A stretch of 64,000 bases of DNA. Source: Gnetum montanum. Its lineage: Eukaryota; Streptophyta; Gnetopsida; Gnetales; Gnetaceae. The position numbers were made by a program, and so were the translations under genes. Below are positions 23,479 through 35,830 of the stretch, one piece after another. The notes under the pieces were generated by a model. That model worked only from the letters and a program-made list of their open reading frames with translations. It was not told where the DNA came from and did not search any database. How positions within the stretch are numbered: the stretch's first letter is position 1; each line of letters begins with the position of its first letter. Location of the stretch: the NCBI GenBank assembly GCA_015680685.1, contig MNCI01009068.1, positions 3,315 to 67,314 on the forward strand, given 5' to 3'.

Positions 23479-24655
23479 GCTACAAACCCATCAACTCCAA
23501 GAGCTTATTAAGAAAGTGGGAAAAGAAGAAGGAGAACTAGCCAGATGGGAGAATGTTGAAAGTTCTCAACAGGACGAAAATCTCAACTTAATAAGGGTCC
23601 ATGATCATGAAGAGGAGAAATCCACTCACTTCAAGGAGGTGGAATCATCTTTGCCAATCCTACAATCATTAGATGAAACTGAGGTAAATATCAATAAGAT
23701 GATAGACTGGGTACATAAAAGATGTGGAGAATATACCAACATTATTAGAGGAAGAACTATGCCAAATCGAGAAACAGGACAGGACACCATGCAACAATCA
23801 AAACAAAGGGTAGAAGATAATAAGAATAAGAACTCAACTGCCAATTTCACATATCAATGTAACGTATGTCTGTACAATCACCTCGAAGGCCAATGTCCAG
23901 TTTTGTCACATTTACATGAGCATTGGGGGGGAATGTTACATCTAGATTTCATACAAAAATATCAGGTTCAACCACAGTGGCAAAAACCTCAATCGTGGGG
24001 GAGGCCACCGCCAACTAGACCATACCCTTCATATGTCCTAATGCCAAATGCTTATTGTGTTCAACACCCTATTTCTCCAACAAGATCAGCATCCTCTACC
24101 TCACCTTATCGTTATCATTCTCCCGAGTACTATCCACCCATGTCCTCTCCAACAAGATCACCACCTCATGTGCCTTACACTTCTCCTCAACCTCAATATT
24201 CTCATACTTCACCCCCTCCTACATCATCACTAGCTATGCCAAAAGATTTTGCACCACAGCACCAACCCGCAAATGTTACTTGTGCTGCTACTGTCAATAG
24301 CAGTGGAGGTCCTTCACAACATCAAAGGTGTCCCTTCTTTAGACGTGATTGTCGAAAGGGACACCACAGTTCAGAAACCACTGCATCAGCCAACTTAGCA
24401 CAAATCCAACACTGTGGTGCATCTTCCTCTTTAAACCCAACGCCTCATGTTACCTTGTCAAGGCCAACACTTAATACTCCAACAACCATGGGGCCCAATG
24501 AATATTGCCACATGGGGAGACATATTGGTCATTGCATACCATCTTACAGTCACAAGTACCATAGTGGGTCAACTCGTTATAAATTAACCACATCTTATAA
24601 CTTGCCCAACTATGCCAACTCTATTCAAGTGTGTGAACCCCAATGGGGTAAGTAG
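23479..24655 (+). pseudogene. Inverted gag fragment within element A
   Basis: An open frame of about 390 codons, on the opposite strand to the A gag and pol. It starts at sequence equivalent to the middle of the element B gag (THQLQELIKKVGKEEGEL). A zinc knuckle CNVCLYNHLEGQC (CX2CX3HX4C) follows about 120 residues in. The C-terminal half is Pro/Ser/His/Gln-rich and matches the element B region at 45194-45715. The N-terminal gag part is missing, so this is a 5'-truncated pseudogene despite its open frame. Confidence 0.75.
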
Positions 24656-26460
24656 GACCGGGTCCTAGTATTTCCATCATGCAAGGATCCTAACCTTCCA
24701 TTTATTAATTCTAGCTATGCTCAACCATTTAGTTATGGGGGGTATCCTCCATTCTAACAATACAGAATTAATAAATGTTTTTTTGTTTCTTTAATTTTTC
24801 AACTTTTTGTTTTTCAGTTTTTCACCTTTTAATTTATTGTTTTATCTTTTTGTCTTTTTATCTTTTTATAAGTAATCTCATCTATGAATAAAACACTCAT
24901 GTGGCTTGTTGGTTGAGGTGTGTTCTATGTTATCGAGTCTCGAATGATCAATTATGTGGACAGTGAGCCCATTACACCCACTCATCCATTCTACAAATAA
25001 GAGGTTNAACGTGGTTGTACTAAGATCCTTGTAGATCTAACAAAAAATGGGAGTAAGAGTAATCAAAAGGGCACTCAGAAATCCAATGTTGTTCTAGGGG
25101 TTCCCACTAGAAAGACATGCATCCATGCCCGAAGGTTGGTGGCTTCTCTAGATCTAGCAATCGAAAAAAAAAGAAGGAAAGGAAGAAAAAAAAAAGAGAA
25201 AAGAAAGTGCCACAAAACAAAAATCACTCCTTCCTTGAACAAAATGCCAAGTGATTGTACGCCTTTTTGTTCTGGTACTCTCATAGTTGCTCATCATGGG
25301 ATGAAACAATGCGGTGTCACTGATCAGAGGAATGGACTTGGTCTTGATCTTGGAATGACAGGTTAATGACATGTTTATCATGCTTTACACGTAGGATTCA
25401 TTGTGCCCTGGGTCAGTTACCTCATGTCACAATCTCTACAATCCCTTCTATATTCCACCTCATCCCACTATTCATCTAATTGTAGCTCATGTCTCGTATA
25501 ACGTAAAATTCTTACCTCATCCCAACGATATTTACATGTGTGTGTTTTGTGGAACTAGTGTGGATTACATTTAACCCTTCTAGTGCCCACAGACACTTTT
25601 AAGTGTGGTTACGCAAGGGCATTATAGGTTGGAACCTACTTCGGGGAGGACCCACTTGCGTAAATTTTTTTTTTTTGTAATTCCCACTCATGACCCATCT
25701 TTTAAACATCATCTGTTACCCTTAGCATATTGCTAACAATTTTCTTTCCCTTATTACTATCCCTTCGATTCAACGTTCCTATTAACCATCACATAGCCTT
25801 TTTCTCTACCATCTGAGGTCCTTATTGATAAATTCCATACCATCATAATTTTTGTGCCTTCAGAACTAGTTGAATTACCCTGGAACCTTTAACACTCGTC
25901 CAGATGTCCTTAGTTTACATCGTTTAATTTCAAAGAAATATTAAAAATTTGGTACATTCTCTAAGTGCCCTAACTTCGATGAAAATATATATACGTGACC
26001 CCCCTATGCTAATCAACATCATTTGTAACCGTTCACGCATGGGAAGTTTTTCAAATTCCTCTCCACGACTCGCGATTGCGTGTCCCTTGCTTTCATATCC
26101 ATAACTCGCTCGCTAGTACTATGATTTTCATTCCATTTGAACCTACTTGAACTTGGAGTGTTCAGCTTAGTTGTGGGCGAGCGACACACACTGAATAGTG
26201 CATAAATTTTTTGAAATTCATCATTCCCCGAAGAACATCTTTACTGGTAATTAGTTGTAAAATTAAGAATAACATGTGTCAAAAACAATTTCATCCCCTT
26301 AGCTATACCAAAAAATTAAATTTGGAAACCACCTAAGCAAAGAGGACTTAACATTATAATCTTTCAGGGACATGTTCTTCCAATAATTAACATCACACAG
26401 AAATAAAGTAAATCTATTAAGGCAAGCAGTAAGGTATAACCTAACTTTGGTAACAACCTT
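24656..26460 (+). other. Spacer between inverted gag and extra ORF in element A
   Basis: Non-coding to the eye. It contains poly-purine runs at 25155-25205 and a single N at 25007. A segment at 25590-25660 (CCCACTTGCGTAA, GGAACCTACTTCGG) recurs in inverted orientation in element C at about 36735-36815. The spacer is therefore part of the same element family and not host DNA. Confidence 0.55.
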
Positions 26461-27400
26461 ACTAACAATTGGCCCCGTGTGATTGCAGATGGCCCCAAAA
26501 CGTGGACAACATGGAGGTCCGGCTCAAGGTACAATCAAACAACCTAGGAGAGGTGAAGGATAAGTTCCTGCCGAACAACATGCAAAGCAGGAGGAACAAT
26601 CATTTAGTATCCACCAAGAAGACCCTGCTACTGTACAATCAAGGCAGGCGTAAGGAGGAGCTGTTGAAGCATCTGAACAGGGACGATATCTCACGTTGCC
26701 CCAAGATTGTATTCAGATCATCCATGAAAGGTCCATATTCACTATAGTGATCATGGAATTAAACTTTGGACCTTTCACAGAATTTTCTCCGGAGGCTGTT
26801 AAGGATCATGTCAAAGGGTCCCCATTATGGCCTATCCTCTCTAAAAGCAGTGCCTGATACTTAGGGGAAACATACCAATTTTAGCACAATAAAGAAGAAG
26901 GCACCACGGTTAACAGTTGTGGTGTGACTGTTGATTTCTCTATTCAAGCCATATCGGAAGTATTAAACCTTTCGAATACAAGGCCAAAGGTTGCTCAGAA
27001 CCAATTGGACACTTTCAGAACTAGCTAGACACTTTTAGAACCGAGCAACTTAATAAAATGTTGATAGAGAATAAAAGGGTGGCAGAAGAAAAAGAGAAGG
27101 CTGACTAGGATGCCTCTATGGCACAAGTGCAAACTTACACACACATCAGGACACTCAAGGCCTTACAAGAGGAGAAACTCCAAGCCATACTTCAACGCCA
27201 TCAAATCCCAAGACCTAGAGTGTAAGAAAAGGGAAAGACACCCATGGAGGAGCCACTGCCATCAGGAACTACATGAGTTCTATCCAATTTTGTAATCATA
27301 GGATTTTCTTTTGTGTTGTGTCTCAATTTTTTTAATCCTCCACTATGGCATGAATAAACTCCTAATCAATCAATAATCCCATAGCTATCCACTATGTAAT
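26460..27400 (+). pseudogene. Inverted extra-ORF (aORF) fragment within element A
   Basis: It begins MAPCDCRWPQNVDNMEV, which matches MAPCDCKWSQNMDNRKV of element B, and continues to KIVFRSSMKGPYSL. Beyond a frameshift come ELNFGPFTEFSPEAV, LWPILS and GVTVDFSIQAISEVLNL. The latter string resembles the putative plant transposon protein domain known from Athila-type elements (by memory). The central coiled-coil part is deleted, and the end (KGKTPMEEPLPSGTT) matches the C-terminus in B. Confidence 0.65.
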
Positions 27401-30240
27401 CAATTATCAGAAATAAGTGCATGAGGCACGCCAAACCTATTTATGATTTGTTGTTGAAAAAATCTTGTAATGGTAGATTATGTACAGTTGGTAACAACAG
27501 CTGCTTCTACCCACTTTGTAAAATAGTCAACAACAACAACAACAATGTAAGCTTTTCCATTGGACATCTGTGTAATAGGCCCCATAAAATCAATACCCCA
27601 TATGTTGAAGGATTCTAAGGGTTGAATCCATTGTTATGGATCCTCTATTCTAGCAGTCATTCCCCCATTGCGTTGGCAGTGCTTACAAGATTGGACAAAA
27701 TGATAGGCATCCCGAAATAATGTAGGCCAATAATATCTTGCAAGAAAAATTTTAATGGTTGTTCGTCTCCTAGCGTAATGACCCCCACAAGGGCCCTCAT
27801 GAGTGTCTTGAAGAATTTGCAATTGATCTACATTGGGAACACACCATCAAACCAAGCCATCAGAACATACCTTGTAAAGGTGTCCATTAATTTCCATGAA
27901 ATGTTTGACCCAGTGGAGAAACTATTATTTCTTTTTAATGTCCAAGCCTTATGGTGTTTCTTGTGTGAGAAGATAGGTAAGAATGCTACTATACCAATTT
28001 GTATCTATGGGTGATTAATTGTTTATTACACCTGCAAAGAGGAGTTCATTAGGGAAGCGATCAAAAATTTGGTATTCATCCTCTTTGTTGTCCCACCATA
28101 ATCAAGATAAATGATCAGCAACAACATTCTTGGTGCCTTTACGATTAATCATCGTAAGATCGAACTCTTGCAAGATCATGAGCCATTGTATGATACAAGT
28201 ACTCACCATTGGTTTATTCATAAGGAACTAAATTACACTATGATCCATGTGTACAAATATCTTATAGCCTAATACATAGTGCCTAAATTTTTCTAGTGCA
28301 AACACCATAGCCATTAACTCTTTTTCTGTTGTGGTGTAGTTGAGTTGTGTGCTAGCAATACTTCAACTTGCACAGTGAATGTAATAGGAACATTTTTGGT
28401 CATCTAACTATGTAAGTACGGCTCCTAAAGAAAAATTAAATGCGTTAGTCATTATATGGAACGGTCTAGACCAGTCAGGAGCTTATAGAATGGGTGCTTC
28501 TACTAGCTTCTGCGTCAAGGTTTGGAAAGCTAGTTCACATTCCTTGGTCCATTCAAAGGGTATGTCCTTTTTCATTAATTCTACCAATGGTTTTGCAATC
28601 TTCAAAAAGTTCTCAATGAAGAGTCTCTAATAGCCAGTATGTCCAAGGAATGATCAGATGTCTTTTATGATTTTAGATTGACGAGTGATTCCTTGGATGA
28701 CTTTAATTTTTTGAAGATCTACCTCCATCCTTGTTTGTGAAATTTTATGCCCTAATACAATGCCCTCTTGGACCATTAAGTGGCTTTTCTACCAATTGAG
28801 CCTTAGGTTGGTTTCAACACATCGTTTCAATACTTGCTCTAATTAGTCCAATGCTTGTTCAAAGTCTACTCTGTATGTAGAGAAATCATCCATAAAAACC
28901 TCCACACCATTCCCTATTTGCTACTGAAATATGCTAGGAACTAGACGTTGAAATGTTGTTGAAGCATTACATAAGCCAAACGACATCTGCCTATATGCAA
29001 ATGTCCCCCAAGGACTCATGAATGTAGTCTTGGCATCTGGTGCTATTTGAATTTGATTGTACCCACTATAACCATCTAGAAAACTATAATAATAATGCCC
29101 TGCAATGGTATCTAAAACTTGGTCAACAAATGGCAATGGGAAATGGGCTTTAAATGTTGCCATGTTTAATAGCCTAAAGTCTATACACACCCTCCATTTA
29201 CCACCTCTTTTAGGTACAATGACTAATGGACTAACCCATTCACTTTCAGCAATGAGGTAGATGAACTCAACCTTTAAAAGTTGTTCAATTTCTTCTTTAA
29301 CTGCTTGCTTAAGCTTTGGGTTTAGTCGTCTTTGCAGTTGTCATCGAGGCTTCATAGAGGGGTTAGTGTAGATTCTATGTTGGCATATCCTAGGATCTAT
29401 TCTAATTATTTTGGGATATAACCAAGCAAAGGCTTTCAACCATTTATTCACCATCTTTAGTAGTCTTTCTTTTTATTGAAGAGTGAGCTTAGCGTTAATG
29501 ATTACCAGTTTTCCATTCTTGAGAAATGTATACTCCATACTAGTGGGCAATGGTTTTAACTCAAGGGGCTCTTTCTTAAACTTGTTAGGGATTTTCAACT
29601 TCGCCCAATTGATATTTTTGGTGTTAGTACTTGGAAGTTGGCAATGGACTTGCTCCAATGCATCTATGCTATCAATATAGGCACAACTCAAGCTCTTAGT
29701 TGATTCCATGCATATAGTTGAATTACTCTCTTGGTCAACTGTTAGCCACTGGGTTTCTTATGGATGCTGCATATAGGCATCTTTGTATGTTAGTCACTTG
29801 TGCATACTAGTTGCATGCAGGCAATGTTAAGCATTGTACAAACTAGGACTTTTGCACACAGCTGCACCCTGTATCACTGTATGCGATGTATGGAACTTTC
29901 TTCTTCTTGATCTTTCCAAACATATTTTCTTTTGATATCTCTAGGGAAAGATCACGTATTCCTAGATGTGCATCAATTGTACTTAGCCATGCTCTTCCCA
30001 TTATGATTGGGAAGTCCCCCTTACAGTTGTTGACTTGGATCACTAGGAAATCAACTGGATATGAACACTCACAAATAGTGGTTACAATGTCCTCCACTAG
30101 TTCCAATGGGACAATGATGGACTAGTCAACTAACTCTAGACAAATGTTACTCTTTTCTAGTGGAGGTAGGTTCTGGGGTTTGTACATTTCTTGAGGGATT
30201 AAGTTAAAACCAGAACCTAAATCTAAGAGAGCTTTGCAAG
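27400..30240 (-). pseudogene. Ty3/Athila-type pol pseudogene (PR-RT-RH-INT) of element A
   Basis: In minus-strand order: protease with DLGSGFNLIP (DTG or DSG expected) near 30240; RT with CIDFRLLN, LPFVDQVLD, FLDGYSGYNQI, SFGLCNASTTFQR and FMDD near 29200-28880; RNase H-like sequence around 28500-28050; and the integrase zinc-binding motif (HEGPCGGHYA then CKHCQRNG) at about 27800-27690. Numerous TAG/TGA stops occur, for example after SIFQ near 28921 and within RNase H. The integrase catalytic core appears truncated where the inverted segment begins at about 27400. Confidence 0.85.
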
Positions 30241-32990
30241 GCTCATTTCTAGTGATTTGTAAATATATAAGAGGACTTCTAGGATCAGAGAATTTCCTAG
30301 GAAGATGACCAACTTTAATCCAATCAGTGATGACATGGGTTAACATAACAGTGTGCGTTGGGTGTAATTTTTGGTTCGAAGGAAGCTCCGAAGATTTGAA
30401 TGATGGCGAGGCTTTTAGACAATTAGCCACTTGTGGTTGTAAGGACTTGGTTGGACTGTTGGTTCTAAAGAAAGGTCTCTTCTTTGATCGGTTGTCCAAA
30501 CCAACAGTAGGTTGAGGATTAACAGCCCTTGTAGCGTTACGTTGTTGTGGTTGGGCAGGAAGCTCACCCTGCATAGTTGGAGTTGGTGGTAATGGAGCTG
30601 ATGGTGGAAGAGATGCAGACAAATGAGAGGGATAGTACGTATGCGGAACATCACCTCGAGGAGAAGAAGTTCTATAGTACTCAGGGGCCTAGTAGTGAGG
30701 TTGAAGAGCAATGTAACTAGTAGAGTCATTTGGTGAGATTGGCTATTAAACATAATACCCGTATGGGTTAGGTTGATGGTAAGGATACTGTTGACATGGT
30801 GGTGGCATTCCCCATGATTATGGGTGTTGCCATCGTTGATACTATTTATTTGGTTGTGATGGAGCTCCACTCGGATAATATGTCAAAGGTTGGTGAAACT
30901 GCCTAGGGTTACCTTGAGGATAAGGTAACCTTTTGGGTGTTTATCATCTATTTAATCATGGGTTTAGTGCATACATCCCAAACGCTTGTAGATGTGACAC
31001 CCCTGGGCAACATACCTTAGGATGGTCATATTGTCAAATCTCACATCTTTCATCATTTTCCATGTTTGAATCCACAACCTCTTCAATGACAGCAACCTTG
31101 CCCTTACCTTTGTTACATGTATACTTAGCTTCTTTCTTTTTCCTCCTCTCTTGGTCACTACTTGGTTCTCTAGACTCCTCTACTATTTTTAGGACAGTTT
31201 GAAATTTGTCGTCTAGGGAGTTCCACATTTGATCGACCTTTGTCAATACTTCTGATGCAAATTTTTAAATGGGCAAAGTCTTTCTATTCACCACCTCTTC
31301 AAGTGATGACTCTTCTTCATCTTCACAAAATCTAATTTCCTTCTTTAGAATGGAAGGATCTTTGTTGTACTCCTTTGCACTTTCTCTTTTCTTCAACTTG
31401 CCTTCCTCCTTGGCAACTTGCTCCAATAATCTTTGTATTTGATGGGCTCTTAGCTCAGATAGCCTTCCTTGGGCATAAGTCCCAAGGGTTCTTCGTGTTT
31501 CGTACATAAGCCCATCTACAAGATGGTGTAGTTGTTCCTTCTGTGAGTAACCATGGCCATGGCAACAATATAATAATGTATAATATCAATCCATGGTAGC
31601 ATCCAAGGGTTCGTGTCCTCCTTGTTTCCATCCTTGGATTTGCTTATGCAAGTTGGATACCTAGGAGTATGTTTGATACTTATCGTTGAATAGTTCTAAC
31701 ATGGTACTTCATTGACAAATGGATTTTGGTTCTAAGAACCGGTATTAGCTTTTCGCTTCCTTGATCAGTATCCATGGAAATAACTTTAGCTTTTGACACT
31801 TGTTTTCTATATTTTGCAAGGCACATACATTGTGGAATGCTTGTAGCTGATTTTGAGGATTAGCATTGTATCCCCCTTCAAATCATGGGATGTTATTCAT
31901 GTCTAGTTTTTTGATCCTAATATCTTTCTGGTGCCTTGTTGGGATCCCAACAGCCTCTATTATATCTAACATACTTCAAGTGGCAAGTAGGGGTTCATCA
32001 TAATCATGTTGTCTATGGCATCTATGATATCTATGTTGTTCCCTACTCTCCCTTCTTTCATGATGTGTCTCTCTAGACTACCCTCACCCCCTTTCTCGAC
32101 TGTTTTGTCCATGATTTCTATTTTGCTTACCCTTGTCCTCATGGTCTTGCCCTTTGAAAATGTGTTCAAATCCTGAAGGAGAGGGTGAAGAAGATGATAA
32201 AGGTGAACAAGAAGGAGGACCAGCACCATGACAACACTTGTCATCTTCTCTTCAGTAGTCACAGCCTCGGTCGTGGTTATGACTAGAATGTCTATCATCC
32301 TCATGCGTTCGTGTTCCTTTTTTGGATCCTTTGTGTTCGTTGGTACCAAAACCTGGGTTATGAATAGTTGAGTGAAGATTCTAATACACAACTCCTTGAC
32401 CGAAGTTAACAAGAGGAACATCATTTTATGGAAAACCTCCCGAGGTAGGTTCACCACCCTCATTTTCACCTAGGACATATGGGACATCTTGAGACCAATT
32501 CCCCTTCATAGATTTGTAATGTCTCTCCTATTGCAAATCCCTCTGGCATTGTGCCTCCATGGGTCGATAATCTCTCGAATTTTGCTCATGCACAACGTAC
32601 TCCGATTGGAAGTGTTGCATACCAATTCGTGTGAGAGCACAAAGAGGCATGCCCAGGATTAAGCGATCGGGAGGTAACACTATGTTACCTTCTAAATCGC
32701 ACCATTGTAGTTGCTCATCTTGGTGGAGGATAAAGGTAAAGTTTGGTATATACTCATCAGGATGAGCATATAATATGCGAAACTATTATGGCACTGGCAG
32801 ATTATCATGTGCACCTCGCCTCCAATTATTCATGGTGTCAGACCTAGTCGGTGAGGCACTCTCATAAGAAGAAGGAGACACAATTGATTATTCAGTGTGT
32901 AATACCCTTTTCTGGTGATTGTAGGATAGTTAACTCTAAGGGTTCATTTCAATAATGGAAGGATTTCCTAAGTTCTAATCAGTGCACAAA
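30241..32990 (-). pseudogene. gag pseudogene of element A
   Basis: Retrotransposon gag residues are readable on the minus strand around 31700-31270: tyrosine-rich helices, then MYETRRTLGTYAQGRL, AHQIQRLLEQVAKEEGKL. The zinc knuckle near 31050 is broken, its second Cys codon being a TGA stop. A Pro/Gln/His-rich tail (30870-30420) leads into protease. The N-terminal portion, 32500-31966, is frameshifted. Confidence 0.75.
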
Positions 32991-32997
32991 CAACAAA

Positions 32998-33016
32998 ATC
33001 CCCGGCAACGGCGCTA
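32998..33016 (-). other. Primer-binding site of element A (tRNA-Asp)
   Basis: The plus strand ATCCCCGGCAACGGCGCTA equals the 3' end of plant tRNA-Asp (ATCCCCGGCAACGGCGCCA) at 18 of 19 positions. It sits one base from the LTR start at 33018, as expected for a minus-strand element. Confidence 0.88.
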
Positions 33017-33017
33017 A

Positions 33018-33845
33018 TGATGAGAGGCGAGGTACCCCTACACCCAACCTTATGAATACGAGCGTTCACACATAATCCAGTCGAACTCTGAGGATTAAGT
33101 GCTTATGCACCTACACAAAACAAAGATGAGTTATGCAATCATTGTCTTCCCAAGCTTACTTGTAAGGCTCAATTGTATGGTTAAGTAAACTCGAGGCATG
33201 TGATTTTTATTTTTTCACATTTTATTTTCTTGATGCTTAAAAGAGAGGAATGAGGTAATTTAATAACTAATTTGATTTAACTAGTTAACTATTCTCTAAC
33301 CAATCCTAACACTAGCATCCATTCCTACTCTTCGAACACATCTTGAACTAGTGTAACACTACTGGGATTACCAAACGCTAGTCGTTACTAGGTTACCAAG
33401 TGTTCCCATGTATGCTTGAAGTGGTTGTGCTAAGTGTGCTCATTTGTTGGTAATTGACAATTAATAATTCTATGAAATAACTTTAAGTAACTATTGAAAG
33501 CATTAAATAACAGTAAATAACATGAAATGTAATAATTAAGCTATTTTGAATGTTGCAAGATTTATGACAAAGTTCATCTTTATTTCTAGACACAAGGTGT
33601 GCTCAGGTATACAATGCTCAGATAAAGATCCATTTACTTTATGACTCCTACTGCGGGCACTCGGAAATAATTCTAACTTTGGAAGGAAAAAACTGCAAGA
33701 GTTCGGCTAAGGGACTAAAAACTAATACCAAACCAAGTTCCCTATCTCTTATTTATAGGTAATGAGACAAGTTCCAACATTGCATGTTTGATCTCGCTTT
33801 GGCATCTCTGATATCGCGTATAGGATCTGATATCAGGACTCATCA
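33018..33845 (-). repeat. 5' LTR of element A
   Basis: 828 bp, TGATGAG...CTCATCA. On the minus strand U3 is short (about 90 bp), with two GATATC palindromes ahead of the TATA box. An AATAAA-like string lies further in. The remainder would be R-U5 of about 700 bp. Confidence 0.85.
33748..33758 (-). promoter_or_regulatory. TATA box of the element A 5' LTR
   Basis: The minus strand reads CTATAAATAAG, 87 bp from the LTR start. The same string is found at the same place in the other LTRs of the family. Confidence 0.65.
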
Positions 33846-34076
33846 ACAGGTATGCACTGGGAATAACTAGCTTGGAAGAAGAAACTAAAAACTAAATTGC
33901 AAAAAGAAAAAACACTTTTAACTCTCTAACAATCTAATAATCATCTCACTATGTGCCTGAGTGCTGTATTTATAGGTTAACACAGGAATCACGATATCGC
34001 GTATATGATATCGTATCCAGGCTGCGATATCGCATACCTAATATCAGGGCCTGGAAAACCACAATTCATCAATGTA

Positions 34077-34240
34077 TTTTTCGTTATTTCCAAATTTGTG
34101 GATTTTCAAAAATTTCACACCTCGTGATCTAGGATTTCTATAGAAGATATTGATTTTTGTAAGATGTTTGGCTAGATCTTTTTCCCTTGTAGATGTGGAT
34201 GTGTTACATAAACCAAGTAGGATTTCTTTGAACATGTTTG
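34077..34240 (-). other. Older sequence between LTR D and element C
   Basis: Only 164 bp separate the two insertions. The minus strand has an open frame (NMFKEILLGLCNTSTSTREK and on to KFGNNEKY) that I do not recognise. It appears to be the shared target DNA into which D and C inserted, and its continuation would lie at about 22087 and 48073. Confidence 0.4.
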
Positions 34241-34245
34241 GCATT

Positions 34246-35051
34246 TGATGAGCAGTAGGTACCCCTATGCCCAACCATATGAATCATAAGCATTCACACA
34301 TGATATGGTCAAATTCCATGGATGGGACTAGTTATGGCATCTAGATAGTTAAGAATTGATCGTAGGATGTTATCTTTGCACTTGGACTAGTGGTAGCTTT
34401 GTCACCTATGGTTTAGTTCAAAGTGAGGCATATGATAATTGATGTTGTTAGGCCCTGATTACTTCTAGCAATAAATAGAGTTGGGAATGAAATTTAGTCC
34501 CAAGTCTAAGTAATGATAGTAATGTAAATCCACTCTAACCTAGAGCGATGAGCATTCAATCCTGGATGATCTTTCACGTCTTGGGCTCATGTAGCTATTA
34601 CTGGGTTATCAAGCATTATGCTACTGGGTGAACCAAGCAATAACACTACTGATTACACTTAAATGCTCAAAATGAGGCGTACTCATTCCACTCTACTAAT
34701 AAACAAGTGAAGTAAAATACTTGGAAATGTAAATGATTAAACTAAGAAAATAGTAAAAGCTAGGCTAACTAAAATAGTGAAACTAAGTGAATGTTGCAAT
34801 GATGAAAAGCAATCTCAATTTTTATTTTCAGACATGAACTATGCCCAAGTACACTTCACTCAAATAAAGATTCAATACAACTGCTCAACACCACACTACG
34901 AGCATTCACTTTATCGCTAAAACTACGAAACGAAACTACAAGAATCTACCTAAGGATGAAAAGAAACTACGATAACGTATCATGAAATCCGACATCAGGG
35001 CTAAGATATTGAGGCTAAGATATCTTAGCCACTAAAAAACATGATTCATCA
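34246..35051 (-). repeat. 3' LTR of element C, with adjoining polypurine tract
   Basis: It runs from TGATGAGCAGTAGG to GATTCATCA. Immediately beyond, plus TACCCCCACCAC (35052-35063) is the complement of a purine tract GTGGTGGGGGTA on the minus strand. That is the expected place for second-strand priming next to a 3' LTR, and the same tract adjoins the element B LTR at 42124. Confidence 0.82.
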
Positions 35052-35414
35052 TACCCCCACCACTAAATGAAAATTCGTCCTCAAGTGAACAAAAACGACG
35101 AACAAGTTCCTTATAAAATATTGGGAAGGTATGGGATTATTGACTAACTCTAACTACTGACTAACTTTAAGTGCCATAGTGGTGTGTAAAAAAATGGGGC
35201 AGTTACATGACAAAAAAAAATTGAAGTGGCTTGATGTAGTTCATATTTTGGGCGGTGGTGGCTCTTTCATTAACTTCTTCCCTTGTTGTCAAGCTTCTGG
35301 AAAGTTTCTTTTCTTCTATCCCTATCTTCTTTTTCCATATATCCTTTCTACTGAGTGTGACATAAAGACTCCTTCAAGTTTCACTATAGCATTGTCCTAT
35401 TTATTCTACCAAAA

Positions 35415-35830
35415 TTAGTAGGTTTCTCCTAAGTTCCATTCATCATTGTTGGTTAGTGTGGGCCATAATGGAGATGCTTGGAGTTGCATCTTCACTACTT
35501 CTGAACCAAATTCCATAAAGGGACCAAAGTTTAGTTTCACAATGGTCGTGAACATGATCAATCTTCTTGGATGACCTGAAGGTAATTTGGTGACAATGTG
35601 AGGCATTGTCCTTGTTTAGGTTGTTGTGAGATTTCTTCCACTCCTTGGGCTGAGTGCTATGTAGCAGGAGTTTCCTGATGAATGCTATATGATTGAGCCT
35701 CCTTCTCTGTGTGTTCAACTTGTGGGGTTTGTTCCCTTGCTTGGCCTCTCCCATGGCCTCTTGCTCTTTTGGCCGTGTGTTGTGAAGGTCCTCCTTCTGG
35801 TATCCTCTTTGGGGCCATCTGAAATCAACA
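35415..35830 (-). pseudogene. Extra-ORF fragment of element C
   Basis: Minus-strand translation gives KLNFGPFMEFGSEVV, SPLWPTL and WNLGETY in one frame, and MGEAKQG...RKLLLHSTQPKEWKKSHNNL in another. Both parallel the B and A extra ORFs (ELNFGSFEEFSLEAI, LLLYNQGKQKEELLQHLNKD). It is frameshifted and truncated, and the downstream coiled-coil part was not found. Confidence 0.65.

Larger units (their letters stand above)
22679..33845 (-). mobile_element. Element A: degraded Athila/Tat-like Ty3 retrotransposon nested in LTR D
   Basis: It is 11.2 kb from TGATGAG at 22679 to CTCATCA at 33845. Flanks are GCGGG (22674-22678) and ACAGG (33846-33850), a 5-bp target-site duplication with two G-to-A changes. 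Minus-strand order is 5' LTR, tRNA-Asp primer site, gag, protease, RT, RNase H, integrase. Then, instead of a normal 3' region, there is a plus-strand gag and extra-ORF segment, followed by a truncated 3' LTR. All ORFs are broken. Athila/Tat placement rests on the VFMDDFS-type RT box, the tRNA-Asp primer site and the extra ORF. Confidence 0.82.
22093..34071 (-). mobile_element. Solo LTR D, interrupted by element A
   Basis: The two halves are 22093-22678 and 33851-34071. The outer ends are TGATGAGCGGCGAGG and AATTCATCA. They are flanked by a perfect 5-bp target-site duplication ATGTA (22088-22092 and 34072-34076), which proves that the two pieces are one LTR. The right half carries a TATA (minus CTATAAATA) and several GATATCG palindromes. 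The sequence across the interruption (CACTGCGGG then TATGCACTGGG) matches the uninterrupted LTR of element B. Confidence 0.85.

Noticed and set aside
23450-24655. 401-codon plus-strand frame as a host gene
   Set aside because: A zinc knuckle and collinearity with the element B gag show it to be a retrotransposon fragment. The first codons are still LTR sequence.
32163-32469. 167-codon frame at the element A gag N-terminus as a separate protein
   Set aside because: It is a Met/Thr/Leu-rich out-of-frame shadow of the decayed gag, with no homologous frame in element C.
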